Both the position numbers and the translations under genes were made by a program. Below, one piece after another: positions 37,137-46,418 of a stretch of 64,000 nt of DNA (positions are counted from its first letter, which is position 1; each line of letters starts with the position of its first letter). Source of the DNA: Candidatus Rokuibacteriota bacterium (GTDB lineage: Bacteria; Methylomirabilota; Methylomirabilia; Rokubacteriales; CSP1-6); NCBI GenBank assembly GCA_003221695.1, contig QHSX01000050.1:1-64000 (forward strand). The letters are read 5' to 3'. A model generated the notes under the pieces. The model was not told the DNA's origin. It saw nothing but the letters and a program-made list of their open reading frames with translations, and made no database searches.

Positions 37137-38222
37137 GTGAAGAGCCTCGGATATTTCGCGATGCCGCTGCACCCGCCCGGCGCCGACCCGGCGCAAACGA
37201 TGGAGGAAGATCTCGAGCAGCTCGTCACGCTCGAGCGCGTGGGGTTCGAGGAGGCGTGGATCGGTGAGCACATCACGGCCGTGTGGGAGAACATCCCGTG
37301 TCCCGACCTGTTCATCGCCAAGGCGCTCGGCCTGACGCACCGGATGAAGCTCGGCACGGGGGTGTCCTGTCTCCCGAATCACAATCCGCTCATGCTCGCG
37401 CAGCGCATCGCCCAGCTCGACCAGATGGCGCGGGGCCGCTTCTACTGGGGCGTCGGCTCCGGCGGGTTCCCGGGCGACTTCGAGCTGTTCGGCGTCGATC
37501 CGAAGAGCGGTGAGCAGCGCGGGATCACCCGGGCGATCCTCGATCTCATCCTCGAGCTCTGGAACGACCCGAAGCCCGGCCTCTACGAGTCCAAGTACTG
37601 GCGCTTCCGCATCCCCGAGCCCCAGGCGGACATCGGGCTCCACCTCCACCTGCGACCGTACCAGCGCCCCCATCCGCCCATCGGTGTGGCCGGCGTGTCG
37701 GCGAAGTCGGAGACGCTGATCCTGGCGGGCGAGCGCGGCTACATCCCGATGAGCATCAACTTCGTCCCGCCCCGGATCCTCCGCTCCCACTGGGCGAGCG
37801 TCGAGGAAGGGGCCGCGCGCGTCGGGCGTGTCGCCGACCGAACCAGCTGGCGGATCGCCCGCGACGTCTACGTCGCCGACACGAACGCGCGCGCGCGGCG
37901 CGAGGCGCTCGAGGGACCGCTCGCGCGCGATTACCGCGACTACTTCCTGCGGCTGCTCGGCAAGATGCGGGGGCTCGAGATCCTCAAGGTGGACCCCGCG
38001 ATGCCCGACGCCGACGTGACGCTCTCGTACCTCCTCGACAACATCTGGATCGTCGGCGATCCCGACACGGTCGCCGCCAGGCTGACGGCGCTGGGCGAGG
38101 AGGTGGGAGGGTTCGGCACGCTCCTCGTGATCGCCCACGAGTGGCGCCCGCGGGCGGCGTGGGAGCGGTCGATGGTGCTGCTCCAGGAGCAGGTGCTGCC
38201 GCGGGTGACCACGGGCGCGTGA
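37137..38222 (+). CDS. LLM-class flavin-dependent oxidoreductase
   Basis: VGFEEAWIGEHITAVWENIPCPD, RGRFYWGVGSGGFPGDFELFGVD; GTG start. Confidence 0.88.
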   Translation: MKSLGYFAMPLHPPGADPAQTMEEDLEQLVTLERVGFEEAWIGEHITAVWENIPCPDLFIAKALGLTHRMKLGTGVSCLPNHNPLMLAQRIAQLDQMARGRFYWGVGSGGFPGDFELFGVDPKSGEQRGITRAILDLILELWNDPKPGLYESKYWRFRIPEPQADIGLHLHLRPYQRPHPPIGVAGVSAKSETLILAGERGYIPMSINFVPPRILRSHWASVEEGAARVGRVADRTSWRIARDVYVADTNARARREALEGPLARDYRDYFLRLLGKMRGLEILKVDPAMPDADVTLSYLLDNIWIVGDPDTVAARLTALGEEVGGFGTLLVIAHEWRPRAAWERSMVLLQEQVLPRVTTGA

Positions 38223-39373
38223 GGCCCGCCACACCCCTCGGTGAGGTCGCTCTCCTCTTCGTGAAGCTCGGCGTCATCGGCTTCGGCGGGCCGGCCGCCC
38301 ACATCGCGCTCATGCGCGAGGAGGTCGTCACACGGCGGAAGTGGGTGAGCGACGAGCGTTTCCTCGACCTCTTGGGCATGACCAACCTGATCCCCGGCCC
38401 GAACTCCACCGAGATGGCGATTCACCTCGGCTACGTCCGCGCCGGCTGGCCCGGCCTCCTCGCCGGCGGCGCCTGCTTCATCCTCCCCGCGATGGCGATC
38501 GTCTGGGCGCTTGCCTGGGCGTATGTGCGCTACGGCGGGGAGCCGCAGGTCGGCTGGCTCCTTTACGGCGTCAAGCCGGTGATCATCGCGGTCGTCGTCC
38601 AGGCGATCTGGGGGCTCGGGAGGACCGCGGTGAAGGGGACGCTGCTCGCCGCGGTCGCTCTCGCCGCGCTCGTGCTCTCGCTGGCGGGCGTGAACGAGAT
38701 CCTCTTGCTGCTCGCGGGGGGCCTCGTGGTCCCCCTCGCGCGGTCGGTCCGAGGGGCGTGGGTCGCCGTCGCCGCCGCGCCGGTGGCGACCGTGCTGGGC
38801 GGCGCGGTGCCCGTGGTCGCGCAGGGCATGGCGACGGGGGCGCCCCTCGGCCTCACCACGCTGTTCGTCACGTTCCTCAAGATCGGCTCCGTCCTCTACG
38901 GCAGCGGCTACGTGCTGCTCGCGTTCCTCCGCAACGACTTCGTCGATCGGCTCCACTGGCTCACCGACCGGCAGCTCCTCGACGCCGTGGCGATCGGCCA
39001 GTTCACGCCTGGCCCCGTGCTCACGACCGCCACGTTCGTCGGCTACCTCGTCGGGGGCGGGGCCGGGGCGGTCCTCGCGACGGTCGGCATCTTCCTGCCG
39101 TCGTTCGTGTTCGTGGCGGCGAGCCGCCCGCTCCTGCTGAAGATCCGAGGGTCGCGCTGGACGGCGGCGTTCCTCGACGGCGTGAACGTCGCCGCGCTCG
39201 GCTTGATGGCGGCGGTGGTGTGGGAGCTCGCGCAGGCGGCCGTGACCGACGGGCTGACGGCGCTCCTGGCGCTCGTCGCCGCGGTCCTGTTCATCGGATC
39301 CAAGGTCAACTCGGTCTGGCTGATCCTGGGCGGCGGCGGCATCGGCCTCGCCGCCAGGTACCTCGTCGGCTGA
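38219..39373 (+). CDS. chrA: Chromate transporter (ChrA/CHR family)
   Basis: FVKLGVIGFGGPAAHIALMREEVV, LIPGPNSTEMAIHLGYVRAGWPG; second CHR-like half FLKIGSVLYGSGYVLLAFL; GTGA overlap with preceding gene. Confidence 0.85.
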   Translation: MRPATPLGEVALLFVKLGVIGFGGPAAHIALMREEVVTRRKWVSDERFLDLLGMTNLIPGPNSTEMAIHLGYVRAGWPGLLAGGACFILPAMAIVWALAWAYVRYGGEPQVGWLLYGVKPVIIAVVVQAIWGLGRTAVKGTLLAAVALAALVLSLAGVNEILLLLAGGLVVPLARSVRGAWVAVAAAPVATVLGGAVPVVAQGMATGAPLGLTTLFVTFLKIGSVLYGSGYVLLAFLRNDFVDRLHWLTDRQLLDAVAIGQFTPGPVLTTATFVGYLVGGGAGAVLATVGIFLPSFVFVAASRPLLLKIRGSRWTAAFLDGVNVAALGLMAAVVWELAQAAVTDGLTALLALVAAVLFIGSKVNSVWLILGGGGIGLAARYLVG

Positions 39374-39428
39374 GCGTGGCCCGGATTTGCGGGGCGCGCA
39401 CGGTCACGTTACGATCAACCAAGCCCGC

Positions 39429-40013
39429 ATGAAGCGACGGTGCGCGTGGGCGAACGGCGATCGGGCGATGCTCCGCTACCACGACGAGGAGTGGGGGGTG
39501 CCGGTCCACGGCGACCGGCGGCTCTTCGAGCTCCTCATCCTCGAGGCTGCCCAGGCGGGGCTCAGCTGGGCGACGATCCTCAGGAAACGTGCGGCGTACC
39601 GCCGGGCCTTCGACGGCTTCGAGCCCGCCCGAGTCGCCCGCTTCGGGGCGCCTCGGATCCGGCGACTCCTCGGGGATGCGGGCATCGTGAGGAACCGCGC
39701 GAAGATCGAGGCGGCGGTGGGCAATGCCCGCGCGGTGCTCGCCGTGCGACGAGAGCACGGGACCTTCGACGCCTGGCTCTGGCGATCCGTCGCCGGCGCG
39801 CCGCGCCAGAGCACGTGGACATCGTGGCGCGAGGTGCCGGCCGAGACGGACCTGTCGCGCGCGCTCAGCCGGGACTTGAAGGCGCACGGGTTCACGTTCG
39901 TGGGGCCGACGATCTGCTACGCGTTCATGCAGGCGACGGGGATGGTGAACGATCACACGACGGACTGCTTTCGATGGCGGGAGGTCCGGCGGCTCGCGAG
40001 GAGCGACCGCTGA
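39429..40013 (+). CDS. tag: DNA-3-methyladenine glycosylase I
   Basis: RCAWANGDRAMLRYHDEEWGVPVHGDRRLFELLILEAAQAGLSWATILRKR. Confidence 0.92.
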   Translation: MKRRCAWANGDRAMLRYHDEEWGVPVHGDRRLFELLILEAAQAGLSWATILRKRAAYRRAFDGFEPARVARFGAPRIRRLLGDAGIVRNRAKIEAAVGNARAVLAVRREHGTFDAWLWRSVAGAPRQSTWTSWREVPAETDLSRALSRDLKAHGFTFVGPTICYAFMQATGMVNDHTTDCFRWREVRRLARSDR

Positions 40014-40996
40014 GCCGCGCGCTCGCCCTGCTCAGCGTTCTGCTCACCGCCGGAGTCGCGGAGGCCGGCGGCTCGAACTACGGGATCGCGCCGGGCGCGC
40101 GGCCGAAGGTCGAGGGGCGGATCTCGGAGTGGAAGGTCCCGACGCCCCAGTTCGCGCGCGATCCGGCGCCCGGACCCGACGGCAACATCTACATCGCGGT
40201 GATGGCCGGTAATAAGATCGCCCGGTTCGACACCCGGGCGAAGACTTTCACCGAGTGGGACCTGCCGCCCGGCACCCGGCCGCACGGCCTGCTCGTCGAT
40301 CGCACGGGCCGCGTCTGGTATACCGGCAACGGGAACGGCACGATCGGTGAGCTCGATCCGAAGACGGGCACGGTGGTGCCGCACAGGGCGCCCTCGGGCG
40401 GCGACCCGCACACGCTCGTCCTCGACGCGCAGGGCGTCATCTGGTTCACCGTGCAGTCCGGCGACCGGATCGGTCGGTTCGACACGCGCACGGGCGCCTT
40501 CACCGAGTACACGACCCGCGGCCGCCCGTACGGGATCGCGCTCGACCGTGCAGGCAACGTGTGGTTCTGCGAGATCGCCGGCGATCGCCTCGGCCGGCTC
40601 GACCCCAAGACGGGCACGATCACGGAGGTGGCGCTCGAGCGCGGCGCGCAGCCCCGCCGCATGGCGCTGGCGCCCGACGGCTCGCTCTGGGTGACGCTCT
40701 ATGGACGCGGCAAGCTCGTGCGCGTAGACCCGGCGGCGCAGAAAATCGTGAAGGAGTACACGCTGCCGGCCGGCGAGCGGGGCGGACCGTACGCCGTCAC
40801 GGTCGACGGGGCGGGGGCGGTGTGGGTCAACGAGATCCAGACGGACACCGTCGTGCGCCTCGACCCGAAGACGGACGCGCTCCGCGTCTTCACGCTCCCG
40901 TCGCGGGACGTCGGGATCCGGAAGATGATCGTGGATGCTGACGGACGCCTGTGGTACATGGGCAGCCACAACGGCCGCCTCGGGGTGATCGAGTAA
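39974..40996 (+). CDS. Virginiamycin B lyase-like/SMP-30-like beta-propeller secreted protein
   Basis: Repeated GNIYIAVMAGNKIARFD / GRVWYTGNGNGTIGELDPKTG blades; signal peptide; overlaps tag. Confidence 0.85.
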   Translation: MAGGPAAREERPLSRALALLSVLLTAGVAEAGGSNYGIAPGARPKVEGRISEWKVPTPQFARDPAPGPDGNIYIAVMAGNKIARFDTRAKTFTEWDLPPGTRPHGLLVDRTGRVWYTGNGNGTIGELDPKTGTVVPHRAPSGGDPHTLVLDAQGVIWFTVQSGDRIGRFDTRTGAFTEYTTRGRPYGIALDRAGNVWFCEIAGDRLGRLDPKTGTITEVALERGAQPRRMALAPDGSLWVTLYGRGKLVRVDPAAQKIVKEYTLPAGERGGPYAVTVDGAGAVWVNEIQTDTVVRLDPKTDALRVFTLPSRDVGIRKMIVDADGRLWYMGSHNGRLGVIE

Positions 40997-41024
40997 AGGC
41001 GACAGCCTGGAGGGAGCGGGAGTG

Positions 41025-41339
41025 ATGGGAGAGGCGCGACGGGTGAAGGTCGCCGCCGTCGGTGACGTGGCGGCAGGCGAGGGGCGGGTCGTCGAGGTCG
41101 AGGGCAAGACGCTGGCCCTCTTCAACGTGGAGGGGACCTACTACGCGATCGACAACGCCTGCGCTCATCGCGGCGGGCCGCTCGGTGAGGGCGAGCTCGA
41201 CGGGCGCGTCGTGACCTGCCCCTGGCACGCCTGGCGCTGGGACGTCGCGTCCGGCGCCAATGTCAACAACCCCGCGGTCAAGGTCGGCTGCTATCCCGTC
41301 CGCGTCGAGCGCGGCGCGGTCTTCGTGGAGCTACCCTGA
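41025..41339 (+). CDS. Rieske [2Fe-2S] ferredoxin-like protein
   Basis: CAHRGGPLGEGELDGRVVTCPWHAWRWD. Confidence 0.92.
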   Translation: MGEARRVKVAAVGDVAAGEGRVVEVEGKTLALFNVEGTYYAIDNACAHRGGPLGEGELDGRVVTCPWHAWRWDVASGANVNNPAVKVGCYPVRVERGAVFVELP

Positions 41340-41386
41340 GGGCGCTCCCGCCTTGACAGCCCGAGACCCCCTGCTAGCATGCTGTC

Positions 41387-41563
41387 GTGGACCCACCGCT
41401 GGTGGTCGGCGCGGCGCTTGCGGTCGGGCTCGGTCTCTACTGGGGCTTGCGTAATTATCAACGCTGTCCGCACTGCGGACACATCGTGCGGCGGGTCGGG
41501 CAGGGCTGGCTCCGGTGTCGCGCGTGCGGACGGCAGTACCGGAAGGGTCTTCGCGTGCGATGA
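41387..41563 (+). CDS. Small membrane-anchored zinc-ribbon protein (58 aa)
   Basis: GTG start: VDPPLVVGAALAVGLGLYWGLRNYQRCPHCGHIVRRVGQGWLRCRACGRQYRKGLRVR; ATGA overlap with next gene; absent from the supplied ORF list. Confidence 0.6.
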   Translation: MDPPLVVGAALAVGLGLYWGLRNYQRCPHCGHIVRRVGQGWLRCRACGRQYRKGLRVR

Positions 41564-42189
41564 CTCCCGTGATCGTGCCCTCCCGGCGCACGCTCGTCGC
41601 CCTCGCCGTCGGGCTCCTCCTGGTCCTCGTGGCGGGCGGCGCCGCGTGGTTCTGGCTCGCCGCCGAGCGGAGCCGCGTCATGGCGGCGTATGCCGACGTC
41701 CTCGGTCGCATCGCTCCCGCGCAGAGGCCGCAAGCGACCCCCGAGGCCCGGGCGGCGGCGACCCGCGACCTCGAGGCCATCCTGACCCGCTATCCATCGG
41801 CCGCGGCCGCGCCCCAGGCCGCCTACGACCTGGGCAACCTCCGCTACGACGCCACCCAGTACCCGGCGGCGCGCGCCGCCTATGAGGTCGCGCTCGCGCG
41901 GGGCGCCACCGGAACGCTGCGGACCCTGGCGCAAGCCGGGGTGGGCTATGCCCGAGAGGCCGAGGGCGACTTCCTGAAGGCGATCGACGCCTACCGTCTT
42001 GCCCTTGCCGGGGTGGGGCCGGGGGACTTCTACTACGAGGCGCTCCTCGCGGACCTTGGTCGCGCCCAGGAACTCGCAGAGCAAAAGGCCGATGCGATCG
42101 CCACTTATCAGCGCATCCTTAAGGAACTTCCACAGGCCCGCCGCGCCGAGGAGATCCGGGCGCGTCTCCGGGGCCTGGGCGGTAGCTAG
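41560..42189 (+). CDS. Membrane-anchored TPR-repeat protein
   Basis: N-terminal TM, then APQAAYDLGNLRYDATQYPAARAAYEVAL tetratricopeptide-like repeats. Confidence 0.75.
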   Translation: MTPVIVPSRRTLVALAVGLLLVLVAGGAAWFWLAAERSRVMAAYADVLGRIAPAQRPQATPEARAAATRDLEAILTRYPSAAAAPQAAYDLGNLRYDATQYPAARAAYEVALARGATGTLRTLAQAGVGYAREAEGDFLKAIDAYRLALAGVGPGDFYYEALLADLGRAQELAEQKADAIATYQRILKELPQARRAEEIRARLRGLGGS

Positions 42190-42201
42190 AGGCCCAGCCT
42201 T

Positions 42202-42229
42202 ACTTCCGATAACGAGTATTATGTCAACT
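42202..42229 (+). other. dif: dif-like XerC/XerD recombination site
   Basis: ACTTCCGATAA-CGAGTA-TTATGTCAACT: 11+6+11 architecture; close to B. subtilis dif as recalled (ACTTCCTAGAA TATATA TTATGTAAACT); intergenic between convergent genes. Confidence 0.8.
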
Positions 42230-42294
42230 CCACCTCAGTCTTCCGGCTGTCGCATACCCACCGCCGTGTCTGAGTCAGCGCGCCCCGCCTCCCG

Positions 42295-43116
42295 TCAGCC
42301 AGGGATGTGGGCTTCTTCCGGGAGGTCGGCCCACTTCGGCGTCCACTCGGGGACGGTCAGGCCGAAGGCGTCGCAGAGGGCGCGAACCTCACGGGCGAAC
42401 GCCTGGCGGACCTCGTCGTTGTCGCGGAGCTTGAGCCGGTACTTCCGGTAGAGCTGGTTCTTGGGCGAGCCCGGGCGCCCGAAGATGTTCATCGTCCGGA
42501 CGTACCACTTGTTGAAGGTCGCCTGCGCGTCGCCGTGGGTCGTCGGGTCCGAGGCGAGCTTCTTCACCCAGGACTCGCCGTGGCGGATGTGGAATTTCTC
42601 CTCCTTGAAGATCCCCTCGATCGCGCGCACCCAGGGACCGTAGGAGCCGCCGCGGACATCCTCGAGCTGGTGCCCGGCGCCTCGGTCCATGCAGAAGTTG
42701 AAGAAGACGAAATCCGCCCACGTCTCGATCGGGTAGTAGAAGATGTTCACCCGCTTGTCGCTCGTGATGCGCGCGGTCCCGATATCCGCGTCCGACGAGA
42801 TGCGCATGGTGAAGACCGCGTCGTGGCGGCGGACGTGGCTCGCGACGTCGAAGCCGAGGTCGGCGAGCAGACCGTACATGACCGCGGCGTGGCGCAGCTC
42901 GTCCTTCACGATCTGGGCGACGACGTGCTTCTCCTCGACCGTCGGCGCCTTGGTGATCCACGGCACGTAGCCGTAGCCCCCCGCGAGCTCCGAGTCGGCC
43001 TGCATTGTCAGCAGATGGATGAGGTTCTCGCGGTACTCGTCGGTCATCTCCTGGACGGACTCGATGCGGACGCCGCTCTCGACCTTCGCCATCAGCTCCC
43101 GGGCCTGATCGTTCAT
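42295..43116 (-). CDS. PaaA-like ferritin-fold (phenylacetyl-CoA epoxidase-family) protein
   Basis: 273 aa; VKDELRHAAVMYGLLADLGFD and EEKFHIRHGESWVKKLA di-iron EX2H-type motifs. Confidence 0.7.
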   Translation of the reverse strand: MNDQARELMAKVESGVRIESVQEMTDEYRENLIHLLTMQADSELAGGYGYVPWITKAPTVEEKHVVAQIVKDELRHAAVMYGLLADLGFDVASHVRRHDAVFTMRISSDADIGTARITSDKRVNIFYYPIETWADFVFFNFCMDRGAGHQLEDVRGGSYGPWVRAIEGIFKEEKFHIRHGESWVKKLASDPTTHGDAQATFNKWYVRTMNIFGRPGSPKNQLYRKYRLKLRDNDEVRQAFAREVRALCDAFGLTVPEWTPKWADLPEEAHIPG

Positions 43117-43144
43117 GGGCGCTGCCTCCGAGGCCTAGGATACC

Positions 43145-44440
43145 CTATCGCCGCTCGATGACACGCACCGCCTTGCCCTCGGAGCGCGGGATCGACTGCG
43201 GGGCGACGATCGTGAGCTGGACGGAGAGGCCGAGCGCCTTCCGGAGACGCTCCGCGACCCGCTGGCGAAGGCCGACGATCACGGGGTGGGCGGCGTCGAA
43301 GCCGCCGCAGCGCTCCACGAGTGCGGGCGCCGGCTCGACGTGCACCTCGAGCGTCGCGAGCGTCGGCCGCCGGTCCACGACGAGCTGGTAGTGCGGCACG
43401 AGCTCCTCGATGGCGAGGAGCGTCCCCTCCACCTCGGAGGGATAGAGGTTCACGCCCTTGATCACCAGCATGTCGTCCGAGCGCCCGCGGACCCGCGCCA
43501 TCCGCATCGAGGTCCGGCCACAGGGACAGGGTGCGTCGGTGAGCGTCGTGATGTCGCCCGTACGGTAGCGGACGAGCGGCAGGGCGCGCTTGGTCAAGGT
43601 CGTGAGCACGAGCTCCCCTTCCCTCCCCGGTCCCACAACCTGCTCGGTGGCGGGGTCGATGACCTCCGGTAGAAAGTGGTCGTCCTGGACGTGGAGCCCG
43701 TCGCGGACCTCGCACTCGCCCGCGACGCCCGGGCCGATGATCTCCGAGAGGCCGTAGATGTCGTACGCGGGGCAGCCGAGGGTGCGCTCGAGCGAGGCGC
43801 GCATGCCCTCCGTCCACGGCTCGGCGCCGAACATCCCGTAGCGGAGCCCGAGCGCGCGCGCATTCCCGCCCTCCGCGGCCAGGCTCTCGGCGATGTGGAG
43901 CACGAACGACGGCGTGCCACAGATGCCGGCGGGCGCCAGGTCTTGTAGCAGGAGCCGATGGCGCGCGGTATTGCCCGACGAGACCGGCACGACCGTCATC
44001 CCGATGCGCTCGGCGCCGTCGTGGAAGCCGAGGCCGCCGGTGAAGAGCCCGTAGCCGAAGGCGATCTGCAGGAGGTCGCCGCGGCGCGCGCCGGCCGCAG
44101 TCATCACGCGCGCCATGACCTCACGCCAGGTCTCGAGGTCGCCCGCCGTGTACCCGACGATGGTGGGCTTGCCCTTGGTGCCGGAGGAGGCGTGCAGGCG
44201 TGCGACCTCGCCGAGCTCCACGGCGAAGAGGCCGACCGGGTAGTGGTCGCGCAAATCGGTCTTCCGGACGAACGGCAGGCGCGCCAGGTCGTCGAGCCGC
44301 CGAACCTCGACGCCGCCGAGCCGCTCACGGTGGAAGGCGACGCGCTCGACCGCCCAGCCGATCGTCTCGCGGAGCCGTTCGAGCTGGAGCCGGGCGCGCG
44401 CGGCGCGCGAGAGCGTCTCGGCCTCGGCGTTCCAGATCAC
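43145..44440 (-). CDS. paaK: Phenylacetate-CoA ligase
   Basis: LHASSGTKGKPTIVGYTAGDLETW, AYDIYGLSEIIGPGVAGEC, VRYRTGDIT. Confidence 0.9.
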   Translation of the reverse strand: MIWNAEAETLSRAARARLQLERLRETIGWAVERVAFHRERLGGVEVRRLDDLARLPFVRKTDLRDHYPVGLFAVELGEVARLHASSGTKGKPTIVGYTAGDLETWREVMARVMTAAGARRGDLLQIAFGYGLFTGGLGFHDGAERIGMTVVPVSSGNTARHRLLLQDLAPAGICGTPSFVLHIAESLAAEGGNARALGLRYGMFGAEPWTEGMRASLERTLGCPAYDIYGLSEIIGPGVAGECEVRDGLHVQDDHFLPEVIDPATEQVVGPGREGELVLTTLTKRALPLVRYRTGDITTLTDAPCPCGRTSMRMARVRGRSDDMLVIKGVNLYPSEVEGTLLAIEELVPHYQLVVDRRPTLATLEVHVEPAPALVERCGGFDAAHPVIVGLRQRVAERLRKALGLSVQLTIVAPQSIPRSEGKAVRVIERR

Positions 44441-44456
44441 GTGGCCAGGGTGAGGC

Positions 44457-44717
44457 TCATTCCACGACGACCGACTTGACGAGCCAGTGCTGGCGCTCCA
44501 GGAAGCGCGCGACCGCGTCCAGCGTGCGGCCGTCCGCGCTGGCCTCCAGGCTGATGCGATCCGGCAAGATGTGGCGCACGGCCGGATAGCTCACGAGCAC
44601 CTTCCGGAGCGTCCGCAGTCGTGGGTCGGGACCGAGGAGCCCCTTGCCGCCCGGCGCGTTCCACTCCCCCCGGAACACGAGACGGATGGCTCGGGGCGCA
44701 CCCGCCGATGCGGTCAT
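44457..44717 (-). CDS. Small hypothetical protein (86 aa)
   Basis: MTASAGAPRAIRLVFRGEWNAPGGKGLLGPDPRLRTLRK...; ATGA-type overlap with upstream glycosyltransferase gene. Confidence 0.5.
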   Translation of the reverse strand: MTASAGAPRAIRLVFRGEWNAPGGKGLLGPDPRLRTLRKVLVSYPAVRHILPDRISLEASADGRTLDAVARFLERQHWLVKSVVVE

Positions 44718-45874
44718 CGGACCGCGCGCCCAGCGCGCGCGGTCGCGGCCGCGTATACGGCCAGCGTTCGGTCGATCATCAGCCGGACGTCGAACAGGCA
44801 CTCGGCGATCTGGCGCGCGCGGCGGCTCATCGCGGCCCGCCGCTCGGGATCCAGCAGCAGGCCGATCACGGCGTCGGCCAGGGCCATCGAGTCGCCCTTC
44901 GTGAGCACGCCGGTCTCCCCGTCCCGCACGACCTCCTCGCACCCGGGCGCTCGGACGGCCACCGCGGGCAGGCCGCACGCCGCGGCCTCGGCGAGGACGA
45001 GGCCCTGCGTTTCCGTCTCCGAGGCAAAGAGGAACACGTCTGCCGCCTGGTAGCACTGCGCGAGTTCGGCGTGCGCGCGCGCGCCCAGAAAGCGCACCCG
45101 GTCACACGCCGCGAGGGTCCCCGCGAGGCGTTGGAGCCGGTCCGCCGCCGTGCCGTGCCCCACCAGCAGGAGGTGGGCCGCCGGGACCGTCGAGGCGACG
45201 CGCTCGAACGCCGGCAGGATCCGGTCGACGCTCTTCTCGGGATCGAGGCGCCCGACATAGAGGACGAGCGGCGCCTCGGCGGGCACGGGGAGGCCCGCGC
45301 GCGCCGCCCGACGGTCCGCCGGGCGGAACCGGTCGAGGTCGAGGCCCGTCGGGATGACGGCGATCGGGCCGGTCACGCCTCGCGCGGCGAGCTCGTCGCG
45401 CGTCACCGCCGACGGCGCGATGACGGCGTCGGCGCGTGCGGCGAAGCGTGTGCTCAGCCGGACCGCGAGCGTCTCGACGACCGGTCGGCCGAGCGGAACG
45501 TAGTGCGCGTACTTCTCGTACCGCGTGTGATACGTGAAGACGAGCGGCCGGCCGTGACGTCGCGCGAGCCGGCGCGCGGCCGGCCCCAGGAGGAACGGGT
45601 GGTGGGCGTGGAAGACGTCGACGTCGAGCGCCGCCACGAGGCCGGCGACGCGTCGCGAATACGGGACGGCGAGCGCGAACTCGGGATAGGTCGCCGCCGG
45701 GATCGAGGGGTAGCGGACGACCCGCGGCCCCGCCGTCTCGCCCCGCGCGAAGCGAGGCCCGAAGACCCACGCCTCGTGACCGGCGGCCTCGAGGCCGGTG
45801 CGCAACGTCTCGACCGAGGTCGCGACGCCCCCGCAGAACGGCAGATAGTTGTTCGTGAAGAGCGCGACCCGCAC
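44714..45874 (-). CDS. Glycosyltransferase family 4
   Basis: VRVALFTNNYLPFCGGVATSVETLRTGLEAAGHE; VLYVGRLDPEKSVDRILPAF; FASETETQGLVLAEAAACGLPAVA. Confidence 0.9.
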   Translation of the reverse strand: MRVALFTNNYLPFCGGVATSVETLRTGLEAAGHEAWVFGPRFARGETAGPRVVRYPSIPAATYPEFALAVPYSRRVAGLVAALDVDVFHAHHPFLLGPAARRLARRHGRPLVFTYHTRYEKYAHYVPLGRPVVETLAVRLSTRFAARADAVIAPSAVTRDELAARGVTGPIAVIPTGLDLDRFRPADRRAARAGLPVPAEAPLVLYVGRLDPEKSVDRILPAFERVASTVPAAHLLLVGHGTAADRLQRLAGTLAACDRVRFLGARAHAELAQCYQAADVFLFASETETQGLVLAEAAACGLPAVAVRAPGCEEVVRDGETGVLTKGDSMALADAVIGLLLDPERRAAMSRRARQIAECLFDVRLMIDRTLAVYAAATARAGRAVR

Positions 45875-45887
45875 CGCCCCTGCCCGC

Positions 45888-46418
45888 TCAGGCCTTGTTG
45901 AACTTCTCGAAGTCCTCCGGCTTGATGTTCTGCAGCCACTCTCGGAGCTCGGCCGGATCGACGGGCGTGGCGGTTTCGGTGCCACGCTCGGTCTTCGCGG
46001 GCTCGGCCTCCTTCGACACCTCGAGGCTCTTCGCCTTGCGGACCACCTCTTCGTCGACGTAGATCGGCGCGCCGACGCGCAGCGCCAACGCGATCGCGTC
46101 CGAGGGCCGCGAGTCCACCGTGTACTCCGCGGCACCGAGCTGGAGGTGCAGGACGGCGAAGAAGGTGTTGTCCTTGAGGTCGGTCACGACCACCTTGACC
46201 ACCCGGGCGTCGACGGCCTCGAGGATGTTCTTGATCAGGTCGTGCGTCATCGGGCGCGGCGGGGGCACCTTCTCCAGCTCGAGGGCGATCGCGTTCGCCT
46301 CGAAGATGCCTACCCAGATCTGCAGCGAGCGCCGGTCCTCGTCGTCGCGCAAGATGATGATCGGCATGTTCGACACGGCGTCGAGCGCCAGCCCACGAAC
46401 CTTCATCTCGACAAACAT
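45888..46418 (-). CDS. Bifunctional nuclease-family (DUF151) protein
   Basis: MPIIILRDDEDRRSLQIWVGIFEANAIALELE; RPSDAIALALRVGAPIYVDEEV. Confidence 0.9.
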   Translation of the reverse strand: MFVEMKVRGLALDAVSNMPIIILRDDEDRRSLQIWVGIFEANAIALELEKVPPPRPMTHDLIKNILEAVDARVVKVVVTDLKDNTFFAVLHLQLGAAEYTVDSRPSDAIALALRVGAPIYVDEEVVRKAKSLEVSKEAEPAKTERGTETATPVDPAELREWLQNIKPEDFEKFNKA

